A stretch of DNA of 64,000 nucleotides, taken from Bacteroidetes bacterium UBA1941. Its GTDB lineage: Bacteria > Bacteroidota > Bacteroidia > Chitinophagales > LD1. The position numbers and the translations under genes were made by a program. The stretch lies in contig DDEZ01000013.1 of assembly GCA_002336805.1 (NCBI GenBank), positions 9,962 to 73,961 on the forward strand. Direction: 5' to 3'. Positions 9,289 through 17,615 of this stretch are shown here, one piece after another (the first letter of the stretch is position 1; each line of letters begins with the position of its first letter). Under the pieces are notes generated by a model. The model worked only from the letters and a program-made list of their open reading frames with translations, did no database searches and had not been told where the DNA came from.

Positions 9289-10593
9289 TTCTTCCAGCCT
9301 GACAGGCTCCAGCTTGGGCGCTAGCAGGTGTATGCACAGCAACCCTATGAGGTAAGAAGTGCCGGCTATCATGAATAGCGGCAGGTAGCCAAATTTTACG
9401 CGGATCACTCCCGTAGATGCCGCGAAGACAGTACCGCTCAGTGCGCCCATCATACTGCCTATGCCTACCATAGAGCCCACGGCTTGCTTGGGAAACATAT
9501 CTGAGGCCAGCGTATAGTTATTCGCCGACCAACCCTGATGCGCGGCTGCGGCGAGCGCGATGAGGCCTATCGCCAGGTAGATGCTATGAGTAGAGGCGGC
9601 AAAGATGATAGGCACTACGCAGAGGGCGCAGATCAGCATGGTGAGCTTGCGGGCTTTATTGACCGACCAGCCGGACTGTATCAGGCGTGACGAGAGCCAG
9701 CCGAAAAAGACACTGCCGAGGTCACTCACGATATAGATAAATAGAAATGGCAGGCCGATGTGCTTCGGGTCGAGCTTGTGGTCCAGTGACTCATTGCTAT
9801 TGAAGAAATCAGGCAGCCAGGTCAGGTAGAAATACCAAATGGGATCGGCAAAGAACTTGCCCGCGCAGAAGGCCCAGGTCTGCCGGTGGCGAAACATCTC
9901 CGCCCATGGGATACGCCGTGTGTCTGCTGCATCATGATCACTCTGTATGTGTGCCAGCTCTGCACTGCTCACAGCGGGATGCGTCGATGGTAGCCTGTAG
10001 ATCCACAGCCACAGTCCCAGTACTGCAAAGCCCAGCGCACCGGTGAGCACAAAGGCGCTGCGCCAGCCATAGTGCAGCGTGATATATGGTACGGCCAGCG
10101 CGGTGAGTATGATGCCTACATTGGCGCCTGCGTTGAAGATGCCTGCTGCCAGTGAGCGCTCCCTCTTTGGGAACCACTCTGCTACTGCCTTGACTGAGGA
10201 GGGAAAATTGCCCGACTCACCTATGCCCAGTACAAAGCGCACGATGCTCAATCCGCGCACAGAGCTGACGATGCTGGTAGCTACTCCTGCCACGCTCCAT
10301 ATGAGCAGCGAGATAGAGAAGCCCCGCTTGGTACCGATACGGTCTATGAAGTAACCGACGATGAGAAAGCCGATAGCGTAAGCTGCTTTGAATGCACCAT
10401 CTACATAGCCCATCAGCTCTTTGAAGCGGGCGACATCTGCATCTGTCAGCACGGCTCCTGCGGGCAGGCCCAGCATCTCACGGCGGAAGTAGTCGTCTAT
10501 CATCGTAAAGGAAAGCACATTGCGATCCACATAGCAGATGGTAGTGGCCAGGAAGAGGAGGGCGCAGATGCGCCAGCGGTAGGAAGCAGACAT
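9280..10593 (-). CDS. MFS transporter, hexuronate (ExuT)-like anion:cation symporter
   Basis: A 437-residue inner-membrane carrier with 12 predicted transmembrane helices. YVDRNVLSF in helix 1, FIDRIGTKRGF in the first cytoplasmic loop, and RFVLGIGESGNFPSSVKAV with EWFPKRERSLAAGIFNAGANVG in helices 4-5 are typical of the ACS family, which includes ExuT and related uronate and sugar-acid transporters. An insert of about 20 residues after helix 1 (DDYFRREMLGLPAGA and onward) is also common in Bacteroidota members. It converges on galU and the glucuronokinase-like gene, which supports uronate import. The exact substrate cannot be read from sequence. Confidence 0.85.
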   Translation of the reverse strand: MSASYRWRICALLFLATTICYVDRNVLSFTMIDDYFRREMLGLPAGAVLTDADVARFKELMGYVDGAFKAAYAIGFLIVGYFIDRIGTKRGFSISLLIWSVAGVATSIVSSVRGLSIVRFVLGIGESGNFPSSVKAVAEWFPKRERSLAAGIFNAGANVGIILTALAVPYITLHYGWRSAFVLTGALGFAVLGLWLWIYRLPSTHPAVSSAELAHIQSDHDAADTRRIPWAEMFRHRQTWAFCAGKFFADPIWYFYLTWLPDFFNSNESLDHKLDPKHIGLPFLFIYIVSDLGSVFFGWLSSRLIQSGWSVNKARKLTMLICALCVVPIIFAASTHSIYLAIGLIALAAAAHQGWSANNYTLASDMFPKQAVGSMVGIGSMMGALSGTVFAASTGVIRVKFGYLPLFMIAGTSYLIGLLCIHLLAPKLEPVRLEESA

Positions 10594-10831
10594 TTTTAAG
10601 CAGGGAAAAGGATATATGAAAGTGAAAAGTTATAAATTTTAATTTACTGCGCAGATCTATTGCGTAGCAAGGCACTAGCTTCACATAGTTATTAGAACAT
10701 TAATTAATTTATATGAATAAAATTCAATAATTGAACTGAATGTTTATCTTGTGATTCACTTTTGAACGCTTATTGCCCGTCATGCTGTGAATACACTAAG
10801 TTGTCATAAGTGGTGTTAAAAAAATCACATT

Positions 10832-11668
10832 ATGGCAAGACCGTTTAAATCAGAAAAGGTACTTACTCAAGAAATTACGGAGTCAAATTTCAAGGCATAT
10901 ACTGTCGGTTTCGATGATAAGAAATTTCGATTGAAGCCTTTGGTTGATGTAATCTGTAGGGTTATACCCGAGTTTTCCTTCGGATTTCATGAGGGCCATT
11001 CTGTACCTCATACTGAAATGATAGAGAAGTTACAGGAGGCGGCGCAGATTATCTATCAGACAGATAAGTTTCAACAAAGAGGAGAATTTGGCGAATTAAT
11101 ACTTCATCTCTTGTTAAGGGATTTTCATGATACGATTCCCTTGGTTTCAAAAATCTTTTTCAAAGACTCACAAAATGCGATTGTACATGGTTTCGATGCG
11201 GTTCAGATTACTACTGGGGACAAAAAGAAATTATGGCTTGGAGAATCTAAACTATATAAGAACGGGAAAGACGGCGTAAAGGAACTGCTTGAGGATTTAA
11301 AGAACCATGTTAATGCTGATTTTTTAAGAAAAGAATTTCAACTTCTTTATAAAAAACTACCGGATCAAATTCCGGATGTTCAGCATTGGAGGGATCTAAT
11401 GGACAAGCATACAACTTTGGATAAAATATTTGACAACATTGTTGTGCCTATGGTATGTACTTATTCTAGTGACCTGTTCAAAACTTATCAAGAAGCTAGT
11501 GCATCTTTTGTTAAAGATTTTAATACTGAGTGCAGGGGGCTGTTTAAGTACTTTGATGAAAATAAAATTAGTACTAACGTAGAAATTGTATTGCTTTTAC
11601 TTCCTGTTTCTGATAAGGATGAGCTTAATAAAGCATTAGATGAAAAATTAAAAGCTTTTCAAAAATGA
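10832..11668 (+). CDS. hamA: Hachiman anti-phage system protein HamA (DUF1837 nuclease)
   Basis: A 278-residue protein of the DUF1837 family. It has the expected PD-(D/E)XK-like core: RGEFGELILHLLLRDF (83-98), GFDAVQI with D122, and WLGESKLYKNG with E138 and K140. Known HamA proteins are nuclease effectors held in check by, and released from, the HamB helicase during infection, causing loss of cellular DNA and abortive defence. The stop overlaps the hamB start by 4 bases (ATGA), so the two are co-translated. Base composition is strongly AT-rich compared with genes on either side, which indicates horizontal acquisition. No promoter matching the host consensus is clear in the AT-rich 238 bases upstream. 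Confidence 0.9.
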   Translation: MARPFKSEKVLTQEITESNFKAYTVGFDDKKFRLKPLVDVICRVIPEFSFGFHEGHSVPHTEMIEKLQEAAQIIYQTDKFQQRGEFGELILHLLLRDFHDTIPLVSKIFFKDSQNAIVHGFDAVQITTGDKKKLWLGESKLYKNGKDGVKELLEDLKNHVNADFLRKEFQLLYKKLPDQIPDVQHWRDLMDKHTTLDKIFDNIVVPMVCTYSSDLFKTYQEASASFVKDFNTECRGLFKYFDENKISTNVEIVLLLLPVSDKDELNKALDEKLKAFQK

Positions 11669-13842
11669 ACCTTAATTCTATATCTGAAATTCGAGATTAT
11701 CTATCATCAAAGGAAAAATTTTCGATTAGTGAATCTTTTGATCTTGCTAAAGTATGTTCGGACTATTTGAAGACAGTTAGCAAAGAGGCACTCGGTCGCG
11801 AAATCGCGATACGAGTACTCGATAATAAAGATAAGATGCCCTCCGCTACCTTGGAGCTTTGGAACGGAATTATAGAAATGGCCGGATTATATCCTTATGT
11901 TGATCCACAATATTTGGGTAAATCAGCGCTCTTAAGATATGAATATCACAAATCGTCAAACCTCAAAAGGGGTAACGAGGATATTTATTTGCATGAAGAA
12001 CAAAAGGAGATAGCCGATACCTTGCAAAGAGGGGATAGCGTTATTTTGAGTGCTCCTACAAGTTTTGGTAAAAGTCTGATAATAGAGGAAGTTATTGCTT
12101 CGAAAAAATACAAGAATGTAGTTATAATACAGCCAACTCTTGCTCTTTTAGATGAAACGCGAAAGAAGTTAAAAAAATATGACAAAAGTTATAGGATAAT
12201 CGTTTCAACAAGCCAAGATCCTAATTCAGAAGGTTCTAACATTTTCTTATTTACAGGGGAAAGAGTGGTTGAGTATGCAAAATTTCCAGCCATAGATTTT
12301 TTTGTAATTGATGAATTTTACAAGTTATCACTTTCAAGAGATGATGATAGAGCAGTAACGTTAAATCAAGCATTCTACAAATTACTAAAATTAACACCTA
12401 AATTTTATCTTTTAGGACCTGTAATAAAGAGTATTCCCATAGATTTTCAGAAGAAATTAAATGTCGGTTTCCGGCACACCAACTTTTCTACTGTTGCCAT
12501 AGACGAAGTTCAGATTGCATTAAAATCAAATGCAACCAAAGAAGATAAAACAGTAAAATTATTTGAACTCTTAAATTCTTTCCCTGACCCTACACTCATA
12601 TACTGCTCATCACCCGAAAGGTCAACTGATATCGCGGCAAAGTTTGCAAAGACACTTTCGGAAAAGACAGAGTATCGCGAAAGGAATCGTGATATAATTG
12701 ATTGGGTCGGAGAAAATATTAGTGCTGACTGGGGATTAGTTAAATGTCTTGAAGCCGGTGTCGGCTTTCATAATGGATCATTACCAAGACATCTAGGCAG
12801 CTCGATTGTTGATGCATTTAATGCTGGATCCATTAAGTATTTATTTTGCACTTCAACACTGATTGAAGGTGTGAATACTACTGCTAAAAACATTGTCTTA
12901 TTTGATAATACTAAAGGAAACAAAACACCAATTGATTTTTTTGATTATAAGAATATCGCAGGCCGATCTGGTAGAATGAAAGTACATTACACTGGTAAGA
13001 TCTATAAATTTTATGATACTCCTAAACAGCTAGAACTAGAGGTTGATATCCCTTTTGTTACGCAAACTAACGCCCCAATAGAGTTGTTGATACAACTGGA
13101 TCAAGAAGAATTAAACTTGGAATCTAAGGCTAAGTTGAGTAAGTATAATAATCAAGATCCCGAGCTTATGGAAATAATCAAAACTAACAGCAATGTTTCC
13201 ATAGATGGGCAAATAGCATTGGTAAAGGAAATCGAATCGAATCTATCTTTTTATAGTCATTCAATAACTTGGACTGGATTTCCTACATACAAAGAATTGC
13301 AGCCTGTTCTAGATTTGGCTTGGAGATTTCTCCTTAAGGGTAAGGAGTCCAAAGCGAATGTTGTAAGTGCAAACCAATTGGCGACTTATACTATTCAATA
13401 TTCAATTTATAAAAATGTGAAAAGTATTATCGAGGAACAAATGAATAATCCTTATTGGATTAACAAGATTCCTAATCCAGAGGAAAGGTTAAATAAAGTC
13501 GCTTTTATCGTTATGAATATCATGCGCCATTGGTTTGATTATAAACTTCCTAAATGGTTAACCACAGTATCCCGTCTTCAGGAATATGTCTTTAAGAAAA
13601 ATAGTATAAAGACTAAAGGCGACTACACTATGTTTGCTGCAGCTTTAGAGAACGGGTTCATTTTCTCTGCATTAACTACACTTCTAGAATACGATATTCC
13701 ATTATCGGCGATCAATAAGTTGCAAGGCTTGTTCAGTGCTTCGGATACCTTTGAAGGTATATACGGGAAATTGAAAAGTCTAAATCTTGATAATCAAGGT
13801 CTAAACAACTATGAAAGAAAGAAAATCAAACAAATTCTATAA
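11665..13842 (+). CDS. hamB: Hachiman anti-phage system helicase HamB
   Basis: A 725-residue superfamily 2 helicase resembling the Ski2-like group. Walker A is SAPTSFGKS (129-137). Motif II is FFVIDEFYK (212-220), so it reads D-E-F-Y rather than DExH. The C-terminal RecA half has YCSSPERS, FCTSTLIEGVNTTAKNIVLFD and motif VI NIAGRSGRM. The last 200 or more residues are helical without a named domain. In characterised systems HamB senses or translocates on DNA and controls HamA. It is AT-rich like hamA. It is followed by tRNA-fMet on the opposite strand, with no third gene in the island. Confidence 0.9.
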   Translation: MNLNSISEIRDYLSSKEKFSISESFDLAKVCSDYLKTVSKEALGREIAIRVLDNKDKMPSATLELWNGIIEMAGLYPYVDPQYLGKSALLRYEYHKSSNLKRGNEDIYLHEEQKEIADTLQRGDSVILSAPTSFGKSLIIEEVIASKKYKNVVIIQPTLALLDETRKKLKKYDKSYRIIVSTSQDPNSEGSNIFLFTGERVVEYAKFPAIDFFVIDEFYKLSLSRDDDRAVTLNQAFYKLLKLTPKFYLLGPVIKSIPIDFQKKLNVGFRHTNFSTVAIDEVQIALKSNATKEDKTVKLFELLNSFPDPTLIYCSSPERSTDIAAKFAKTLSEKTEYRERNRDIIDWVGENISADWGLVKCLEAGVGFHNGSLPRHLGSSIVDAFNAGSIKYLFCTSTLIEGVNTTAKNIVLFDNTKGNKTPIDFFDYKNIAGRSGRMKVHYTGKIYKFYDTPKQLELEVDIPFVTQTNAPIELLIQLDQEELNLESKAKLSKYNNQDPELMEIIKTNSNVSIDGQIALVKEIESNLSFYSHSITWTGFPTYKELQPVLDLAWRFLLKGKESKANVVSANQLATYTIQYSIYKNVKSIIEEQMNNPYWINKIPNPEERLNKVAFIVMNIMRHWFDYKLPKWLTTVSRLQEYVFKKNSIKTKGDYTMFAAALENGFIFSALTTLLEYDIPLSAINKLQGLFSASDTFEGIYGKLKSLNLDNQGLNNYERKKIKQIL

Positions 13843-13888
13843 ACTGGGTCACGTAGGTCAATGTATAGTTTTCCTAAACAAACCTAAT

Positions 13889-13917
13889 AAAAAGCCCTCG
13901 CTGCTGCGAAGGCTTTT
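13889..13917 (-). terminator. Intrinsic terminator after tRNA-fMet (possibly also ends hamAB)
   Basis: On the minus strand an 8-bp stem (GCCTTCGC / GCGAGGGC) with an AGCA loop is followed by five T. A run of T on the plus strand as well means it may act in both directions, closing hamB 47 bases after its stop. Confidence 0.75.
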
Positions 13918-13923
13918 CTTTAG

Positions 13924-13996
<73 letters not shown>

Positions 13997-14006
13997 ATGT
14001 GGAGTG

Positions 14007-14014
14007 CAAATATA
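14007..14014 (-). promoter_or_regulatory. -7 element of the tRNA-fMet promoter
   Basis: TATATTTG on the minus strand matches TAnnTTTG, 10 bases before the tRNA. The upstream TTG element is not clear. Confidence 0.55.
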
Positions 14015-14131
14015 CGAATTAATACCGGCTTTCCTAGTGCATGCTTTGAATAAAGCACTAAAGTGGCGCTACCACTCACTTTCCCCCCAAAAGAATATTT
14101 GTATGTTGGCTTTTATTAACTTTACCTCCAT

Positions 14132-15004
14132 ATGATAGCCATCTTTGGTAAGACCGTCAACCCTAAGAACCTGCCCTACATAGAGGAGATGCTTAAACTG
14201 CTCAGGCAGTATGGGTTGAAATATGCGATAGATGAGCACTATGCGCGGCAGCTGCACGAGAACGGCCTCACGGAGACGCATGATACCTATGCGCACTTTG
14301 ACGATATCCGTACACAGACGGAGGTGCTCTTCAGCCTCGGTGGCGATGGCACCATACTGGAGGCCATCACTACGATCCACAATACAGAGACGCCGATACT
14401 CGGTATCAACTTTGGCCGCCTCGGATTCCTGGCCAATATCGGCAAGGACCAGATACACGAGGCGATAGCCGTAGTGGCCAAGGGCAAATACCTGATAGAT
14501 AAACGCTCGCTGCTGGAGCTGCATAGCAATATGCCGATCTTCCAGGACTTCCCCTACGCCCTGAATGAGATGACCGTGCAGCGCAAGGACCAGAGCTCTA
14601 TGATCACGGTGCACACCTATCTGAATGGCGAACTGCTGAATGACTACTGGGCCGATGGCCTGATCATCTCTACCCCTACAGGTAGTACCGGCTACTCGCT
14701 CAGCTGTGGCGGTCCGATCATCTATCCTACATCGGGCAACTTTGTCCTGACGCCTATCGCACCGCATAACCTGAACGTACGCCCTATCATCGTATCTGAT
14801 GATGTGGTGCTATCCTTTGAGGTGACAGGCCGGGGAAATAGCTTCCTGTGTACGCTGGACTCGCGCTTTGAGAGCATTGATTCATCTTTTGAGCTGGCAG
14901 TGAAGAAGGCCTCCTTTGGTGCGTGCCTAGTGCGCCTCACGGATATGAACTTTATCAGCTCACTCAAAAACAAACTGAGCTGGGGTAAAGATCTGAGGAA
15001 CTGA
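14132..15004 (+). CDS. nadK: NAD kinase
   Basis: A 290-residue cytosolic enzyme that phosphorylates NAD+ to NADP+. It shows the NAD-kinase motif FSLGGDGTILEA (GGDGT at 70-74) and GINFGRLGFLA. The second conserved block is DGLIISTPTGSTGYSLSCGGPI, with a Gly where many homologues have Ala. NEMTVQRKD and the C-terminal sheet are normal. Its length is usual for the family. It is a single gene, with tRNA-fMet divergent on the left and the HYR-domain gene convergent on the right. Confidence 0.96.
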   Translation: MIAIFGKTVNPKNLPYIEEMLKLLRQYGLKYAIDEHYARQLHENGLTETHDTYAHFDDIRTQTEVLFSLGGDGTILEAITTIHNTETPILGINFGRLGFLANIGKDQIHEAIAVVAKGKYLIDKRSLLELHSNMPIFQDFPYALNEMTVQRKDQSSMITVHTYLNGELLNDYWADGLIISTPTGSTGYSLSCGGPIIYPTSGNFVLTPIAPHNLNVRPIIVSDDVVLSFEVTGRGNSFLCTLDSRFESIDSSFELAVKKASFGACLVRLTDMNFISSLKNKLSWGKDLRN

Positions 15005-15030
15005 CGGCTGTACTCGTCTGCTACGTCATA

Positions 15031-16791
15031 CTATTTACAGTTTAGCGTCATACCGTCTGTCAGGCCTGGGTAGCACTCAAAGCGGCGGCGCAGGATAGGT
15101 TTCTGTGTGCGGAGCATGGTCCTGTCTGAGAGCACATCTCCGGCGAAGACCTTTATCTCCATCGTATTGGGCGGTATCGTGCCTACATTCCAGGCTTTGG
15201 CTACGATGGTATTGGCGCGGTTGGGGTCTAGCTTCACTGTGAGGCCTATCATATCGCCATAGCTTTCCACGCGGCCCTTGCGCAGGCGCTGCTGCTTGAT
15301 CACCTCCTCATCATTGACAAAGATCGATACCGTGTCACCATCCTCTATGCCATCATCTGCTACGAAGATCGTCACTGTACAGTCATTCACCACCTCCTGA
15401 GAGCGGATACGGATCGTATCTCCATAGCTGATACGCAGCGGCGCTACAGCCAGCGGCATAGCTACCGTCTCGCGGCGCTTCACCGTGACGGTAAAGGAGC
15501 AGCTGGCCAGATTGCCACTCGGATCCTTTGCCGTATAGGAGATCACATGCACACCCTGTGCGAAGGCTGTACCGCTCCGGGCGCCGTCTGTGAGTTTCAG
15601 TTCTGCTATGCTGCAGTTGTCACGCGCTATGGGTTCCTTATAGTTGTATACCACGCTCGGGTCATTGCCCTCTATCCAGATGATGGTATCAGGCGGGCAC
15701 TCTATGGTCGGCTTCTCTACGTCAGATATCTGTACATTAAAGGAGCACTCCTGCCGGGTACCGGCTCTATCCTGTGCGAGAAATGTATTGGTCGTGCTGC
15801 CTGCTTTGAAGAAGCTCTTTGACATCTGGCCGTGAGTGAGTGTCAGCTCTACCATGCCGGCTGTGGTCACCATGGGGGTAGCATAGGCCACTGTCGTGCC
15901 ACAGACGCCTTTATCGGCATTCATCACGATGTCTGAGGGGCAGGTGAGCATCCACTTGTCATCGCAGACCACTATTACCTTAAAGGTGAACTGGCTTACA
16001 TTGCCGGCATCGTCCTGTGCCATGTAGGTCACATCCGACACACCGATGGGGAAGGAGGCGCCACTGGCCAGGCCGGCCACCAGCTTTACCGCTACAGGCT
16101 TGCCATTGTCTATCGCCGTCGGCTCGGGGTAGGAGAGTTTGGCCGCGCGGGAGCCGGCATCGCAGTGCACGCGTATATCAGGGTACCGTTCAAAGGTGGG
16201 CGGCTGCAGGTCGTCAGAGAGTTTGCTACCCTTCACAGCTACTTGCACCCGCCAGCTATAGGCGGACATATTGCCGGAGTTGTCCCGGGCATTGTAGGAG
16301 ATCACGTAGATACCGGCGCCGAGGGCAGTGCCGCTGGCTGGCCCCCCGGAGCGGGTGAGGGCAGCTACGGTGCAGTTGTCAGTGGCAGTAGGCTCCTCAT
16401 AGTCGTAGAAGACACGCCCGTTCTTACTACCTATCCATATCACGGTATCACGCGGGCAGGAGATCACGGGAGACTCCTTGTCTATCACTTTCACATAAAA
16501 TGAGCACTGCTGCTTCACACCGGCTTTGTCTGTGGCCACATAGGTATTGAGCGTAGCCCCGGGGGCGAAAAGCGTGCCCTGCCGCTGGCCCTCGGTCTGC
16601 GCCACGCTGACGAAGGTGGACTTTGAGACCACCGGCACGGGGTAGTAGACCATGGCGCCACAGCGGCCGGGGTTGGTCTGCTGGGTCACGTCCTGCGTGC
16701 AGGTCAGGGTCCACTGTGCCCTGAGAGACAAGGGAAAAATGAGGGCTAGTATGATGAGGCGGAGGTACATACCACGGGCAATATAAGACAT
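15031..16791 (-). CDS. Secreted HYR-domain (hyalin repeat) protein
   Basis: From the ATG at 16791 (MSYIARGMYLRL) it has 586 residues; MYLRLIILALIFPLSLRA at 16770 is the alternative start. Both give a signal peptide. The longer frame up to 16923 would read into the tRNA-Leu promoter and was rejected. Two related modules follow, each opening with W-x-LTC (WTLTCTQDV, WMLTCPSDI). Each holds HYR-type Ig-like repeats with SPVISCP or PTIECP, DTVIWI, ATDNC and VISYxAxDxSGN motifs. The tail, after about residue 440, contains a domain with CTVTIFVADDG. HYR repeats are extracellular adhesion modules. No T9SS sorting tail is visible: it ends in LTDGMTLNCK. Export route and ligand are unknown. Confidence 0.85.
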   Translation of the reverse strand: MSYIARGMYLRLIILALIFPLSLRAQWTLTCTQDVTQQTNPGRCGAMVYYPVPVVSKSTFVSVAQTEGQRQGTLFAPGATLNTYVATDKAGVKQQCSFYVKVIDKESPVISCPRDTVIWIGSKNGRVFYDYEEPTATDNCTVAALTRSGGPASGTALGAGIYVISYNARDNSGNMSAYSWRVQVAVKGSKLSDDLQPPTFERYPDIRVHCDAGSRAAKLSYPEPTAIDNGKPVAVKLVAGLASGASFPIGVSDVTYMAQDDAGNVSQFTFKVIVVCDDKWMLTCPSDIVMNADKGVCGTTVAYATPMVTTAGMVELTLTHGQMSKSFFKAGSTTNTFLAQDRAGTRQECSFNVQISDVEKPTIECPPDTIIWIEGNDPSVVYNYKEPIARDNCSIAELKLTDGARSGTAFAQGVHVISYTAKDPSGNLASCSFTVTVKRRETVAMPLAVAPLRISYGDTIRIRSQEVVNDCTVTIFVADDGIEDGDTVSIFVNDEEVIKQQRLRKGRVESYGDMIGLTVKLDPNRANTIVAKAWNVGTIPPNTMEIKVFAGDVLSDRTMLRTQKPILRRRFECYPGLTDGMTLNCK

Positions 16792-16850
16792 CTCAGATGA
16801 GTAACGGCAGGGCGGCTTTTTTCTTTTTCGGGGTTGAAATGAAATAACTG

Positions 16851-16880
16851 TTGGGAAATTCAGACTAAATTTTACTTTTG
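16851..16880 (+). promoter_or_regulatory. Promoter of tRNA-Leu
   Basis: TTG (16851-16853), 19 bases, then TACTTTTG (16873-16880) match the Bacteroidota consensus. It ends 54 bases before the tRNA. Confidence 0.75.
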
Positions 16881-16933
16881 CACCCACTGACGAAATGCGG
16901 AGTGGGCTGTTGCCTGTTCTCATTCTATCAAAT

Positions 16934-17015
16934 GCCTAGGTGGCGAAATTGGTAGACGCACTCGCTTCAGGTGCGAGCGCTGCAAGGCGTGGGGGTTCGA
17001 ATCCCTTCCTGGGCA
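16934..17015 (+). tRNA. tRNA-Leu (anticodon CAG)
   Basis: 82 nt, class II with a long variable arm. The acceptor GCCTAGG pairs with CCTGGGC, discriminator A. The anticodon stem CTCGC/GCGAG surrounds loop TTCAGGT. T loop GGTTCGAATCC. No CCA is encoded. Confidence 0.95.
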
Positions 17016-17025
17016 CATCTGAGAG

Positions 17026-17053
17026 ACCCGCTCTTTTTAGAGCGGGTTTTTTT
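17026..17053 (+). terminator. Intrinsic terminator after tRNA-Leu
   Basis: A perfect 9-bp stem (ACCCGCTCT / AGAGCGGGT) with a TTTT loop and a run of seven T. Confidence 0.9.
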
Positions 17054-17109
17054 ATTTCTGCCTTTCCAGCGAGGCAAAGTATCCCTACTTTTACTACAAA
17101 ACCATCACT

Positions 17110-17466
17110 ATGCTCACAGCTATCCACCCCAAGCTACCTATGCGGGATAAAGCACTGACACGAGACTTTTATATCGGACAATTGGGTTTCCGGGAATACG
17201 GTAGTGCGGACTACGATGGCTACCTGATGGTAGAGAAAGACAACATACAGATACACTTCTTTGAGTATAAAGACCTGCAGCCAGGTGAGAACTATGGTCA
17301 GGTATATATCCGGCTGGATGACGTAGATGATTTTTACCATCACCTGGTCAATAACAAAGTGCCTATCCATCCTAATGGCTACCTCCAGACCAAGCCGTGG
17401 GGGCAGCGGGAGTTTGCCCTGCTAGATCCGGATAATAATCTGCTGACCTTCGGGCAGGCGGTTTAG
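17110..17466 (+). CDS. VOC (glyoxalase/bleomycin-resistance type) family protein
   Basis: A 118-residue single-domain protein with the beta-alpha-beta-beta-beta pairs of the VOC fold: AIHPKLPMRDKALTRDFY, LGFREYG, then VYIRLDDVDDFYHHL and the final WGQREFALLDPDNNLLTFGQ. It resembles the bleomycin-binding subgroup. Such proteins bind or modify small molecules; the substrate is not deducible. It stands alone between tRNA-Leu and the S41 proteases, which start 150 bases later. Confidence 0.85.
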   Translation: MLTAIHPKLPMRDKALTRDFYIGQLGFREYGSADYDGYLMVEKDNIQIHFFEYKDLQPGENYGQVYIRLDDVDDFYHHLVNNKVPIHPNGYLQTKPWGQREFALLDPDNNLLTFGQAV

Positions 17467-17615
17467 TGGAGTTCCAGAGCCGCAAGCTCTTTCCCAAATT
17501 TTGAGAAAAGCCTACATGGGTACGGATTTTGTAACTAATTTCAAGTTCCGGCGTTAATATTTTATGTTTAACAGTCCGGTGTGCTAAAATCCGTAAGAAA
17601 CCTTTCTCTATCAAA

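Noticed and set aside
16936..17158. ORFs on both strands over tRNA-Leu
   Set aside because: They are translations of the tRNA and its terminator.
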